The translations under genes and the position numbers were made by a program. From the IMG/VR virus record IMGVR_UViG_3300007734_000683, positions 1 through 40,240 of that record: 40,240 nt of DNA; one strand, written 5' to 3'. Below, one piece after another: positions 24,451 to 30,899 of this stretch; the stretch's first letter is position 1; every line of letters starts with the position of its first letter. Under the pieces are notes generated by a model. It did no database searches, was not told the DNA's origin, and saw only the letters and a program-made list of their open reading frames with translations. This stretch comes from a virus.

Positions 24451-25600
24451 ACAAATACCTTTACCTCATCAACAAAAGTTTTTAGATACCAATCCGAACA
24501 AGGCAATTCTTAATTGGGAGATGCGTACAGGCAAAACACTTCCTGCTTCTATATGGATAGATAATCCATGTAGGATCGGTAATACTTATATAATTTGTCT
24601 AAAAAAAAATAAGAAAGACTGGGAGAGTTTTAAAACCAAAGCTAAAGTTATCACTAAGGAGGAGTTTAAAAAACAAGTATCAACTATTATAAACCCAACA
24701 GCAATAGTCATTGATGAAGCACACTACTTTGGATCAGGACTATTTGTTAAAGGTAGGAGTCAATTAGCATCAGATATGTATGGTCTAATTAAGAAATATC
24801 CTGAATGTAATATGCTTCTTCTAACAGCTACCCCTATAAGACAAAATGCCTGGAGCTTACATACTTTACTTTGTCTTATAGGTGAATACTATAATTGGAA
24901 AGCCTGGCGTAATGAATTTTTTGAACTAAAAGCATTACCATTTCTTAGATTCCCTACTTGGATGCCTAAAAAAGATTGGCGTATAAATATTCGCAAATAC
25001 CTTGAAAAACATACTGACATAGTTGCATTAAGAGATGTAGTTGATAATTTACCTCCAGCTGAAACATATATAGAGAAAATAGAAACACCTAAATATGAGA
25101 AACCTACAGGTGAAGTAGTAACATGGTCGCACGAACATCAACACGAGCAACAGAATAAGGGTAAATGGATAGTTGAATTAGGATACAAAAAGATATTAGT
25201 TGTCTGTTATTATACAGAGCAAATTGACAAATTAAAGAAACTTTTGGAAGAATATAAACCAGTTTTTATTTTAGACGGTAGAACTAAAAACCAGGAGGAT
25301 GTTATCAAGCAAGCTCAAGAGTCAGAGGAATGTTACTTTATTGTTCAAAGTTCCTGCGGTGAGAGTTGGGATGGTTGGATGTTTGGAGCTATGGTTTTTG
25401 CTTCTATGGCTCATTCTTGCTATCAACATACCCAGATGCTAGGTCGTCAAAGACATCCTAAACATTTAAAAACAACAGAAACTTATTATCTTATAGGAGG
25501 ACGTTGGGACAAAAGAATTTATGATACAATAGAAGAAGGAAAAAATTTTAATGCACACATCTATTTACATGAGTCTTCCCGATCTACCCAAACAACATAA
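24437..25600 (+). CDS. DEAH-box SF2 helicase (SNF2-like)
   Basis: A 387-residue helicase. The Walker A motif is MRTGKT (about 29-34), motif II is VIDEAH (about 91-96), motif III LLLTATP (about 127-133) and motif VI QMLGRQRHP (about 333-341), so both RecA-like lobes are present in a compact form. It overlaps the primase gene by 14 bases and is part of the replication block. Such compact phage helicases act in replication or recombination by remodelling branched DNA. No additional DNA-binding domain is visible. Confidence 0.85.
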   Translation: MKNSKQIPLPHQQKFLDTNPNKAILNWEMRTGKTLPASIWIDNPCRIGNTYIICLKKNKKDWESFKTKAKVITKEEFKKQVSTIINPTAIVIDEAHYFGSGLFVKGRSQLASDMYGLIKKYPECNMLLLTATPIRQNAWSLHTLLCLIGEYYNWKAWRNEFFELKALPFLRFPTWMPKKDWRINIRKYLEKHTDIVALRDVVDNLPPAETYIEKIETPKYEKPTGEVVTWSHEHQHEQQNKGKWIVELGYKKILVVCYYTEQIDKLKKLLEEYKPVFILDGRTKNQEDVIKQAQESEECYFIVQSSCGESWDGWMFGAMVFASMAHSCYQHTQMLGRQRHPKHLKTTETYYLIGGRWDKRIYDTIEEGKNFNAHIYLHESSRSTQTT

Positions 25601-25970
25601 GAAAAAAGAAGCTGATTTTGGTGTTGATATGAAACACCGAACCGAAAAAGAAAAACCACCTACTTGTGCGTTAGAATTAAAACATACCCGAGGTAAAGAT
25701 AGTTTATTATTTAGTGAAGTGAGTGATGCACAGATTGCATTTGCTAATTGTATTTCAAGTAGTAAAGGCGCATGGATAAGAGTTATAGGAATGAATGGTG
25801 AACCTGACTATATATGGCTCAAGAATGAACCGGCATATATTGTTATAAAATATCCTAAAGGTATTTGTTATATAACTATTGGTAATTTTTTATATGAAAA
25901 AGAAAAATCTAAATGTAAATCCCTCACATGGGAAAAGGCTTGTTCAATAGGTAAAGTTATCCCCAACTAA
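25569..25970 (+). CDS. RecU-like PD-(D/E)XK nuclease (Holliday-junction resolvase type)
   Basis: A 133-residue protein from ATG 25569; an ATG at 25551 adds six residues. It starts KQHKKKEADFGVDMKHR and contains CALELKHTRGKDSLLF, in which D of ADFG and the E-L-K match a PD-(D/E)XK core. The Gln in SDAQIAFANCISSSKG and IRVIGMNGEPDYIW complete the usual alpha-beta order. RecU-type phage enzymes resolve branched DNA before packaging. It overlaps the helicase gene, which supports a role in recombination. Exact family is inferred. Confidence 0.6.
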   Translation: MSLPDLPKQHKKKEADFGVDMKHRTEKEKPPTCALELKHTRGKDSLLFSEVSDAQIAFANCISSSKGAWIRVIGMNGEPDYIWLKNEPAYIVIKYPKGICYITIGNFLYEKEKSKCKSLTWEKACSIGKVIPN

Positions 25971-25974
25971 AACT

Positions 25975-26003
25975 TTGACATCAATTTTCTTTATAATTAT
26001 AAT
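25975..26003 (+). promoter_or_regulatory. Perfect consensus sigma70 promoter
   Basis: TTGACA (25975-25980), exactly 17 bases, TATAAT (25998-26003). It lies just after the resolvase gene. The expected start seven bases on, near 26010, is the A of the ATG of a 29-residue zinc-ribbon ORF, so the transcript would be leaderless. It should boost expression of the ssDNA-binding protein and the genes behind it. Confidence 0.75.
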
Positions 26004-26009
26004 AAAGAA

Positions 26010-26099
26010 ATGAAATGTAAAAAATGTAAGCATGAATGGGTTCCAAGGATTAAAAATCCTAAGTGTTGTCCAAAGTGTAAGAATTATATCAAGTCATAA
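26010..26099 (+). CDS. 29-residue zinc-ribbon microprotein
   Basis: The ORF reads MKCKKCKHEWVPR then IKNPKCCPKCKNYIKS. Two CxxC pairs with a HEWxPR loop between them form a textbook zinc ribbon, frequently seen in very small phage, archaeal and CPR proteins. It is placed directly at the start point of a perfect promoter. Probably a nucleic-acid or RNA-polymerase-binding factor, but this is inference. Confidence 0.65.
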   Translation: MKCKKCKHEWVPRIKNPKCCPKCKNYIKS

Positions 26100-26169
26100 A
26101 CCTCCATGTGTCGATCGTGGAAATATGAAAAATTATAAAATTATAAAATAATAAAAATAAAAAAAATAT

Positions 26170-26547
26170 ATGAGTGATGAAATATTAAATCAAATAGACG
26201 ACAGTTTGTTTAGTGAGGAGAATATACCGGAAAGTTCATGGGCTAAGTTTCTTAAAGTTGGTGATAGTTACGCAGGGATTCTAGTAGAAGTTAAAGATAA
26301 ACCAGCTAAAGATGCTTTTGCCCCACAAAGAGTTTATACTTTAAAACAGAAGGATGGAGAATTAATTAATGTAGGAATTTCTTCTGAAAAAGAATATATT
26401 ATTGGTAGAGCAAACTCAGCTAAATTAGGAGATATTCTTGGATTTAAGTTTATTAAAGAAGTTCCAAGTGCTACTAAAGGTTACGCCCCAGCGAAATCTA
26501 TAGAAGTATATGTAAAACATATAGAAGGTGGTGGATTAGATTTTTAA
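26170..26547 (+). CDS. Probable ssDNA-binding protein
   Basis: A 125-residue protein. After an acidic start come VGDSYAGILVEVKDKPAKDAF and RVYTLKQKDGELINVGI, two beta hairpins of OB-fold style, then KLGDILGFKFIKEVPSATK and APAKSIEVYV. The pattern G-D-x-x-x-G then QxVYxLK then LGDxxGFKFxKEV recurs in phage proteins encoded among replication genes and thought to coat single-stranded DNA. Its place between resolvase and RecB/Cas4-like nuclease supports this. Confidence 0.6.
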   Translation: MSDEILNQIDDSLFSEENIPESSWAKFLKVGDSYAGILVEVKDKPAKDAFAPQRVYTLKQKDGELINVGISSEKEYIIGRANSAKLGDILGFKFIKEVPSATKGYAPAKSIEVYVKHIEGGGLDF

Positions 26548-26550
26548 GCT

Positions 26551-27018
26551 ATGAAAAAGATTAAACTAACTCAAGGTCAATATTGTTTATTAGATGATAT
26601 TGACTTTGAATGGTTTAATCAATGGAAATGGTATGCAAAAAAGCAAGGTATTAAATGGAAAGTTGCTAGAAATATAACTAATAAAATTGGTAAGCAAGAT
26701 ACAGTTTTATTACATAGAATTTTGATGAATTGTCCTTCAGGGAAAGAAGTAGATCATATTGATGGAAATCCATTAAATAATCAGAGAAAAAATCTAAGAC
26801 TTTGTACCAAAAAAGAAAATAGACAGAATAAAGGAATGTCTAAAAATAATAAATCAGGGTATAAAGGAGTTACATTACGTAGAAATGTATATGAAGTATA
26901 TATTAGAAAGAATAATAAACATTTATATATAGGTTCTTCAAAAGATAAACAAGAAGCATCGCGAATGTATAACAAAGTAGCAAAAGAAGTATTTGGTGAA
27001 TTTGCTAAGCTTGATTAA
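26551..27018 (+). CDS. HNH homing endonuclease with AP2 domain
   Basis: A 155-residue protein. Residues about 50-75 hold the HNH core (LHRILMNCPSGKEVDHIDGN, then PLNNQRKNLRLCT). Residues about 95-140 are an AP2-type DNA-binding domain (KSGYKGVTLRRNVYEVYIR, then KHLYIGSSKDKQEASRMYN). HNH-AP2 proteins are free-standing homing endonucleases. It sits three bases after the ssDNA-binding gene and is followed directly by a structured RNA-like element, suggesting insertion into the replication operon. Confidence 0.85.
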   Translation: MKKIKLTQGQYCLLDDIDFEWFNQWKWYAKKQGIKWKVARNITNKIGKQDTVLLHRILMNCPSGKEVDHIDGNPLNNQRKNLRLCTKKENRQNKGMSKNNKSGYKGVTLRRNVYEVYIRKNNKHLYIGSSKDKQEASRMYNKVAKEVFGEFAKLD

Positions 27019-27026
27019 CAATTAAC

Positions 27027-27106
27027 ATACAAGGGATTCTCCCTTGTATCCTGGAGGTTGACCCCTGAGTCTGCGGACAGTCAGGTAAGCGCATCTCCAG
27101 GATGTA
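27027..27106 (+). ncRNA. Structured RNA element with UNCG tetraloop
   Basis: Hairpin 1: ATACAAGGGA (27027-27036), loop TTC, TCCCTTGTAT (27040-27049). Stem 2: ATCCTGGAG (27048-27056) with CTCCAGGAT (27095-27103), both perfect apart from two bases shared with hairpin 1. Inside stem 2 a third stem, CCTGA+GTC (27064-27071) with GAC+TCAGG (27076-27085), has a two-base bulge and loop TGCG, a UNCG-type stable tetraloop closed by C-G. Large unpaired strands (27057-27063 and 27086-27094) remain, as in aptamers and ribozymes. The stretch is much richer in G and C than its flanks. I do not recognise a known class. Confidence 0.55.
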
Positions 27107-27123
27107 GGGGGGAATAATAAATT

Positions 27124-27270
27124 ATGAAAGAACTTATAAATCCAACAGCAGTAGTGTGTACTTGTTTCATGCTAATTATCATGTTGTTTAGAGGAATACA
27201 AACATTCCCAACTAATGCAATAATTTTATTAATAATATTTGTATTTGCTTGGATATGGAGTGAAAATTAA
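27124..27270 (+). CDS. Small two-span membrane protein
   Basis: A 48-residue ORF with two hydrophobic stretches (AVVCTCFMLIIMLF and AIILLIIFVFAWIW), starting 18 bases after the structured element and ending one base before the nuclease gene (TAATATG). Early small membrane proteins can act in superinfection exclusion or membrane-linked replication; nothing decides here. Confidence 0.5.
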   Translation: MKELINPTAVVCTCFMLIIMLFRGIQTFPTNAIILLIIFVFAWIWSEN

Positions 27271-27271
27271 T

Positions 27272-27979
27272 ATGAAAACACTAAAACTATTACCTAAAAA
27301 TCAACATTGGTATGAAAGTAATAAAAAGAAAGGAGTCTATTATCCTTCCGTAACAATGGTTACTGGATTTCTTCCTAAAGGGCAATTCTTTGAGCGTTAT
27401 CTTGCAGATCAAGAGTCTTGGGAAGAGTCGCAGAAGTTACTAAAAGAGGCTGGAGAGAGGGGGACAAGAGTCCACGATGCTTCTGAAATACTAGATAATG
27501 GAGGAACTATTACCTATGAAAACTCCGGACTTACTGATGAGGAATACGAATTACTTTCTTTCTATGTAAACTGGCATAAGAAGTTTACTCCAAAGATAGT
27601 ACATGTTGAACTTAGAATGGTATCAGACAAAATGAAACTTGGAGGTAAACTAGATCGTATCTATGAGATAGATGGTAAGACCGTATTATTTGATCTAAAA
27701 ACATCTAAAAGTGCCATCTTTGATAGTCACTGGATACAGGTAGCGTGCTACTCGGCCATGTATGAGGAATTATATAAGACTAAAGTAGATCAGGTAGCTA
27801 TCCTTAGACTAACTGGTAGAAGAAAAGAAGGCTACGAATATGTCACTCGTAGTCGAGAAGAGTGGTTAAAAGATTATAAACAATTTAAGAAAACGTACGA
27901 CACTATGATGTATTTGGGCAATAACAAGGTTATTGCGCCTAAGATCATCGAAGTCCCGGAAGTCTTGAGTTTAAATTAA
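27272..27979 (+). CDS. RecB/Cas4-like PD-(D/E)XK exonuclease
   Basis: A 235-residue protein from ATG 27272; the frame is open further upstream but that would overlap the small membrane gene. Motifs: GERGTRVHDASE (about 58-69, the His motif), KLGGKLDRIYEIDGKTVLFD with the first catalytic Asp (about 127), DLKTSK (about 144-149, D-x-K), and HWIQVACYSAMYEE (about 155-168, the Q-x-x-x-Y motif). This is the order of RecB-family nucleases including Cas4. No CRISPR array or other cas gene is present, so a role in phage recombination or DNA degradation is likely. Cys for an Fe-S cluster are not evident. Confidence 0.75.
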   Translation: MKTLKLLPKNQHWYESNKKKGVYYPSVTMVTGFLPKGQFFERYLADQESWEESQKLLKEAGERGTRVHDASEILDNGGTITYENSGLTDEEYELLSFYVNWHKKFTPKIVHVELRMVSDKMKLGGKLDRIYEIDGKTVLFDLKTSKSAIFDSHWIQVACYSAMYEELYKTKVDQVAILRLTGRRKEGYEYVTRSREEWLKDYKQFKKTYDTMMYLGNNKVIAPKIIEVPEVLSLN

Positions 27980-27980
27980 T

Positions 27981-28076
27981 ATGACAAACAAAACAGCAGA
28001 AAAATTTATAAAGTGGATATGTGGGATAACGGTAATCTATGCAGGCATACACATAATTTTATTTTTAATTCAATGA
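27981..28076 (+). CDS. Small membrane protein
   Basis: A 31-residue ORF starting one base after the nuclease stop. A short basic start (NKTAEKFIKW) is followed by one hydrophobic span (ICGITVIYAGIHIILFLIQ). Its TGA overlaps the next ATG by four bases (ATGA), supporting it as a translated member of the operon. Function unknown. Confidence 0.5.
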   Translation: MTNKTAEKFIKWICGITVIYAGIHIILFLIQ

Positions 28077-28273
28077 TAACCATAAAACTTTCAAGTGTAA
28101 ACGCACATCCTAGAGAAGTATTTAAGGTACTAGAAGATAGACGTGCAGAAATAGAATGGGCTTTGAAAAAAGAAAAGATAGTCTTACCTAAGTATCAGAA
28201 ATCTACAACACCTAAACTAACTGTAGGAGTATGGAATATGGTACGAGGATTTATAAACGAATTAAAACCTTAA
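28073..28273 (+). CDS. Hypothetical small early protein
   Basis: A 66-residue protein. I chose ATG 28073, which overlaps the preceding TGA by four bases; an in-frame ATG at 28013 would run through the whole membrane-peptide gene. It has a strand-helix start (ITIKLSSVNAHPREVFKVLE) and a basic helical rest. No family recognised. Confidence 0.5.
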   Translation: MITIKLSSVNAHPREVFKVLEDRRAEIEWALKKEKIVLPKYQKSTTPKLTVGVWNMVRGFINELKP

Positions 28274-28277
28274 TAAT

Positions 28278-28388
28278 ATGAAACCATCAAACAGAATAGC
28301 AGAACTAATAATTAAGAATTCTAAAAAATATGGTTCTCCAGAAAGAATATTTCGGGCAATATTCGATTATCTAGACGAACAACTGTAA
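28278..28388 (+). CDS. Small helical early protein
   Basis: A 36-residue ORF (MKPSNRIAELIIKNSKKYG, then SPERIFRAIFDYLDEQL), an amphipathic two-helix peptide that starts four bases after the previous stop. The spacing, helical periodicity and same-strand context suggest it is real. Function unknown. Confidence 0.45.
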   Translation: MKPSNRIAELIIKNSKKYGSPERIFRAIFDYLDEQL

Positions 28389-28435
28389 TGTCTGTGCTAA
28401 TTATAAGAGGGATGAATAAGTAATAAATAAAACAA

Positions 28436-28768
28436 ATGCCATTTAAAGACACAAAAGAAGGTACTACACACTATGAAAATGACGGTTGTGGAGAACCAGA
28501 ACACAATCCTATGCAAGATATAAAACAACAACTAAAACAAAAATATGGCAATGATAATACTCAATCAATAAGAAGTATGTCTTATGAAGAGTTTGATGAA
28601 GTTATCTCCCTCGCAGTAGAACAAGAGAAAGAGAGAGTGTTAGCTATGGTGCTGAAAGAGATAGATGGAATGTATAAAACACCATTAAATGAGGAAAGAG
28701 AATCTGTGGCAAATGTTCATAACCAAGCTCTAGATACCTTAAAAGAGAAACTACAAGCTAAACAATAA
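28436..28768 (+). CDS. Hypothetical early protein
   Basis: A 110-residue acidic, helical protein beginning MPFKDTKEGTTHYENDGCG with a central helix (YEEFDEVISLAVEQEKERVL). No membrane segment; the isolated Cys does not suggest a metal site. The 3' end of the gene (AGCTAAACAAT) is repeated downstream at 28956, next to a gene remnant. Function unknown. Confidence 0.5.
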   Translation: MPFKDTKEGTTHYENDGCGEPEHNPMQDIKQQLKQKYGNDNTQSIRSMSYEEFDEVISLAVEQEKERVLAMVLKEIDGMYKTPLNEERESVANVHNQALDTLKEKLQAKQ

Positions 28769-28771
28769 CCT

Positions 28772-28954
28772 ATGTATAAAAGAGTAGACTTATCAGAAAT
28801 AATAAGAGGAACAGCTAATAAGAAAGCTGAAACTATCACTATTAAGTGTCAAAATTGTGGTAAGGATAAAGAAGTAAACCATAATCTAGTTTGGCGTCGC
28901 TACTGCGACATTTCGTGCTACAAAGAAGCCCTAGAGGAAAAGAAAAGAGATTAA
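28772..28954 (+). CDS. Small zinc-finger-like protein
   Basis: A 60-residue basic protein with CQNCGKDKEVNHN and, 17 residues later, CDISCYKEAL: a CxxC plus CxxxC arrangement typical of small treble-clef or zinc-ribbon proteins. It starts three bases after the upstream stop. Likely binds nucleic acid; partner unknown. Confidence 0.5.
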   Translation: MYKRVDLSEIIRGTANKKAETITIKCQNCGKDKEVNHNLVWRRYCDISCYKEALEEKKRD

Positions 28955-28969
28955 AAGCTAAACAATTAA

Positions 28970-29071
28970 AAAAAAGGAGATAAAACTTGGGAGGAATTAA
29001 AGAAATTAAAACTAAAAACAGGTAAGAACTGGGACACCTTTATAAGTGACGTAATAAAGATAAAAGTATGA
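28970..29071 (+). pseudogene. Headless remnant of a TWEELKxLK-type small gene
   Basis: After two in-frame stops (28952 and 28967) the frame is open for 33 codons and reads KKGDKTWEELKKLKLKTGKN, then WDTFISDVIKIKV, ending in TGA that overlaps the next ATG. The TWEELK-x-x-K-x-x-T-G-x-x-W-D-x-F pattern looks like the C-terminus of a small phage protein, but no ATG, GTG or TTG start exists in frame. Just upstream AGCTAAACAAT repeats the tail of the 28436 gene. Probably the scar of a recombination or deletion. Confidence 0.35.
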
Positions 29072-29289
29072 AAAAAGAAATAAAAAAGATACTACTCCTA
29101 GTAGAAACCATTTTTACACCTAAAGCTAAGGACAGTTTTAAGGTTTTAGAGATAATTTTGGAGAATAGTATGAAAAGTAAAGATAAACAATGGGAAGATA
29201 AGATTAGACTATACTTTTCTAAAGTTTCAGGTAGCGAGTATGAAGAAAGACAGATGTTAAAAAAGTTTAGAGAAATTACTGAGGTTTAA
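29068..29289 (+). CDS. Hypothetical early protein
   Basis: A 73-residue Lys/Glu-rich protein with a hydrophobic N-terminal helix (IKKILLLVETIF) and charged helices after it. It overlaps the preceding remnant by four bases. No motifs recognised. Confidence 0.45.
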   Translation: MKKEIKKILLLVETIFTPKAKDSFKVLEIILENSMKSKDKQWEDKIRLYFSKVSGSEYEERQMLKKFREITEV

Positions 29290-29319
29290 ATTTATAAGTG
29301 ATATATTAAAAGAAACAAA

Positions 29320-29517
29320 ATGAAAGAACTAAACATTGAACAAACTAAATTTCTATTGCAAGAAATGGAAAGATTACAAATTGAACACCCAAAGGCGAAT
29401 ATTTTATACGATACTGAACACAGAAGAATAAATATAACTTATCCGTTGCCTAGAGATTTTGACAAATTCAAAGATATTAAAATTTTCAACGACCACATTA
29501 GAAATGTAAAAATGTAA
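29320..29517 (+). CDS. Hypothetical early protein
   Basis: A 65-residue soluble protein: a helix (IEQTKFLLQEMERLQIEH), then strands (ANILYDTEHRRINITYPLP) and a short C-terminal helix. This alpha-beta-beta order suggests a small compact domain. Leader is A-rich without SD. Function unknown. Confidence 0.45.
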   Translation: MKELNIEQTKFLLQEMERLQIEHPKANILYDTEHRRINITYPLPRDFDKFKDIKIFNDHIRNVKM

Positions 29518-29541
29518 ATATTATTAGAAGATAATGAAACA

Positions 29542-29578
29542 AAATAAACTGGTCGATATGTTACAATTAAAAGAAAGG
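29542..29578 (+). repeat. Leader repeat R1, copy 1
   Basis: 37 bases upstream of the yopX-like gene that recur at 30809-30845 with one mismatch (G/A at the 'gatat' position). The repeat contains AAAGAAAGG, the best SD-like sequence in this region, so it probably works as a ribosome-loading leader. Confidence 0.85.
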
Positions 29579-29588
29579 AAATAAAACT

Positions 29589-29942
29589 ATGATAGAAATA
29601 AAATTTAGAGCGTGGGACAAATTAAATAAAGAAATGACCTTATTTGGATTGTTCGAGAGACCTACTGCTACTTGGGGGAAACATTGTGAAATAATGCAAT
29701 TCACTGGTCTCCTAGACAAAAACGGCAAAGAGATATATGAGGGGGATATAGTTGAATGGAAATATTTAAAAACTTGGCACAAAAACGAAGTTAGGTGGGT
29801 TGGGGGTGGATTTGTGGTAACCACATCTGGTTTTAAAGATGACTTAAATGAACCTCAAGATTTATCGCTTGTGTCAATATTAAGTTGTGAAATCATCGGC
29901 AACATTTACGAGAACCCAGATTTATTAACCCAGAAACCATAA
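29589..29942 (+). CDS. YopX family protein
   Basis: A 117-residue protein with the YopX signatures: start MIEIKFRAWDKLNKEM, then IMQFTGLLDKNGKEIYEGDI followed by beta strands, and end EIIGNIYENPDLL. YopX proteins occur widely on phages and form beta-rich oligomers of unknown function. It is preceded by repeat R1 and its stop lies inside repeat R2; a second R1-R2 pair without the gene lies at 30809-30899. Confidence 0.85.
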   Translation: MIEIKFRAWDKLNKEMTLFGLFERPTATWGKHCEIMQFTGLLDKNGKEIYEGDIVEWKYLKTWHKNEVRWVGGGFVVTTSGFKDDLNEPQDLSLVSILSCEIIGNIYENPDLLTQKP

Positions 29943-29976
29943 AAGGTTTCCTAACAAACAAAAGATAGATGAAAAA
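29931..29976 (+). repeat. Repeat R2, copy 1
   Basis: 46 bases covering the last codons of the yopX gene, the intergenic leader and the first codons of the methyltransferase-like gene. They recur at 30854-30899 with one mismatch. In copy 2 the first part is no longer coding. Confidence 0.85.
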
Positions 29977-30586
29977 GATAATTCTACAACTTTGTGCAGA
30001 TACTGGAAGCGATACAAGACCTTGGCGAGATGCAGGGTATGAGGTTATTCTAATAGGTAAAGATATAGGCGTAGAAAACTATCACCCACCAAAGAATGTT
30101 TATGGAATAATCGCAAATCCACCTTGCACTAATTTTTCTTCTGTAAGAACTTCTGCAAAGATACCTAGAGATGAAGAAGAAGGTATGAGACTCGTAAAAG
30201 AGTGCCAAAGAATTATTGAAGAAGCTAACCCTACTTTTTGGGTAATAGAAAATCCAGCGACAGGACTCTTGAAGAAATATCTAGGACAACCACGATTTAC
30301 TTATCAGCCTTGGGAGTTTGGGAGTCCTTGGAGTAAGAAAACTGCATTATGGGGAAAATTTAATACCCCTGAAAAGAAATATAAAACTTGGGAAGAAGTA
30401 CCAAACAAAATACCAGAACTTTATATACGAGGCACAAGAAATAAACCAAATATGGTATACCTACACAAAAGTGCTAAAAAATATATTCGTGAGTTTGATT
30501 GCTTTGAAAATGTAGACAGCGATATGGAATTTAGAAGTTTATGTTCACAGAAATTTGCCCAAGCATTTTATGAAGCTAACAAGTAA
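29969..30586 (+). CDS. C5-cytosine methyltransferase-like protein
   Basis: A 205-residue protein. Around residues 45-55 is IIANPPCTNFSS, fitting motif IV (PPC) with the catalytic Cys; around 90-98 is FWVIENPATGLL, fitting motif VI (ENP in place of ENV). The start, LQLCADTGSDTRPWRDAGYE, replaces the usual DLFAGxGG of motif I. It is shorter than full C5 methyltransferases and lacks an obvious target-recognition domain. Phages encode such short relatives; they may modify DNA against restriction or have another use of the fold. Confidence 0.65.
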   Translation: MKKIILQLCADTGSDTRPWRDAGYEVILIGKDIGVENYHPPKNVYGIIANPPCTNFSSVRTSAKIPRDEEEGMRLVKECQRIIEEANPTFWVIENPATGLLKKYLGQPRFTYQPWEFGSPWSKKTALWGKFNTPEKKYKTWEEVPNKIPELYIRGTRNKPNMVYLHKSAKKYIREFDCFENVDSDMEFRSLCSQKFAQAFYEANK

Positions 30587-30591
30587 CCCCT

Positions 30592-30618
30592 TTATCCCCT
30601 TAACAGGGCATAGCCCTA
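30592..30618 (+). repeat. Leader repeat R3, copy 1
   Basis: 27 bases identical to 31154-31180, with similarity continuing for about seven more bases. It contains the small hairpin GGGC-ATA-GCCC. It lies in the leader of the 57-residue gene. A shortened form (AGCCCTAGAAA) precedes the gene at 31466. Confidence 0.8.
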
Positions 30619-30626
30619 GAAATAAA

Positions 30627-30800
30627 ATGAAAGAAGAAAAATACTATGTAGGGCAGACTATACAAAGTGGTGATGGTACAGAATATGTAGTGTCTGCTAT
30701 TTGGGAACAAAAACCACAATGGGCGGATTTAGAGCTAAGGAACAAAGAAACTGGTGAAGAAGGAAGTCTAAGAGTAGGAATAGATAAAATTAGAAGGTAA
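30627..30800 (+). CDS. Hypothetical small beta-rich protein
   Basis: A 57-residue protein from ATG 30627, which follows repeat R3; an upstream ATG would run through the end of the methyltransferase gene. The pattern YYVGQTIQSGDGTEYVVSAI, then WADLELRNKETGEEGSLRV, suggests a small SH3- or KOW-like beta barrel. Function unknown. Confidence 0.55.
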   Translation: MKEEKYYVGQTIQSGDGTEYVVSAIWEQKPQWADLELRNKETGEEGSLRVGIDKIRR

Positions 30801-30808
30801 CAGAAGGT

Positions 30809-30845
30809 AAATAAACTGGTCGATATATTACAATTAAAAGAAAGG
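30809..30845 (+). repeat. Leader repeat R1, copy 2
   Basis: Second copy of R1 (36 of 37 bases identical). Here it is followed after only eight bases by R2 copy 2, while in the first locus the whole yopX gene lies between them. It therefore marks a deleted yopX paralogue. Confidence 0.85.
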
Positions 30846-30853
30846 GTACTAAT

Positions 30854-30899
30854 CCAGAAACTATAAAAGGTTTCCTAACAAACAAAAGATAGATGAAAA
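30854..30899 (+). repeat. Repeat R2, copy 2
   Basis: Second copy of R2 (45 of 46 bases identical). The part that encodes the YopX C-terminus in copy 1 is non-coding here. The end of the repeat supplies the leader and first codons of the 30893 gene. Confidence 0.85.

Noticed and set aside
24600-24609. A-run in the helicase gene as a programmed frameshift site
   Set aside because: The frame continues through all helicase motifs without interruption, so no shift is needed.
27027-27106. tRNA or group I intron at the structured element
   Set aside because: No T-arm consensus or seven-base anticodon loop, and no group I core segments; the element lies between separate complete genes, not inside one.
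27272-27979. Cas4-like nuclease as a sign of a CRISPR system
   Set aside because: No direct-repeat/spacer array and no other cas gene were found; the protein fits the phage recombination block.
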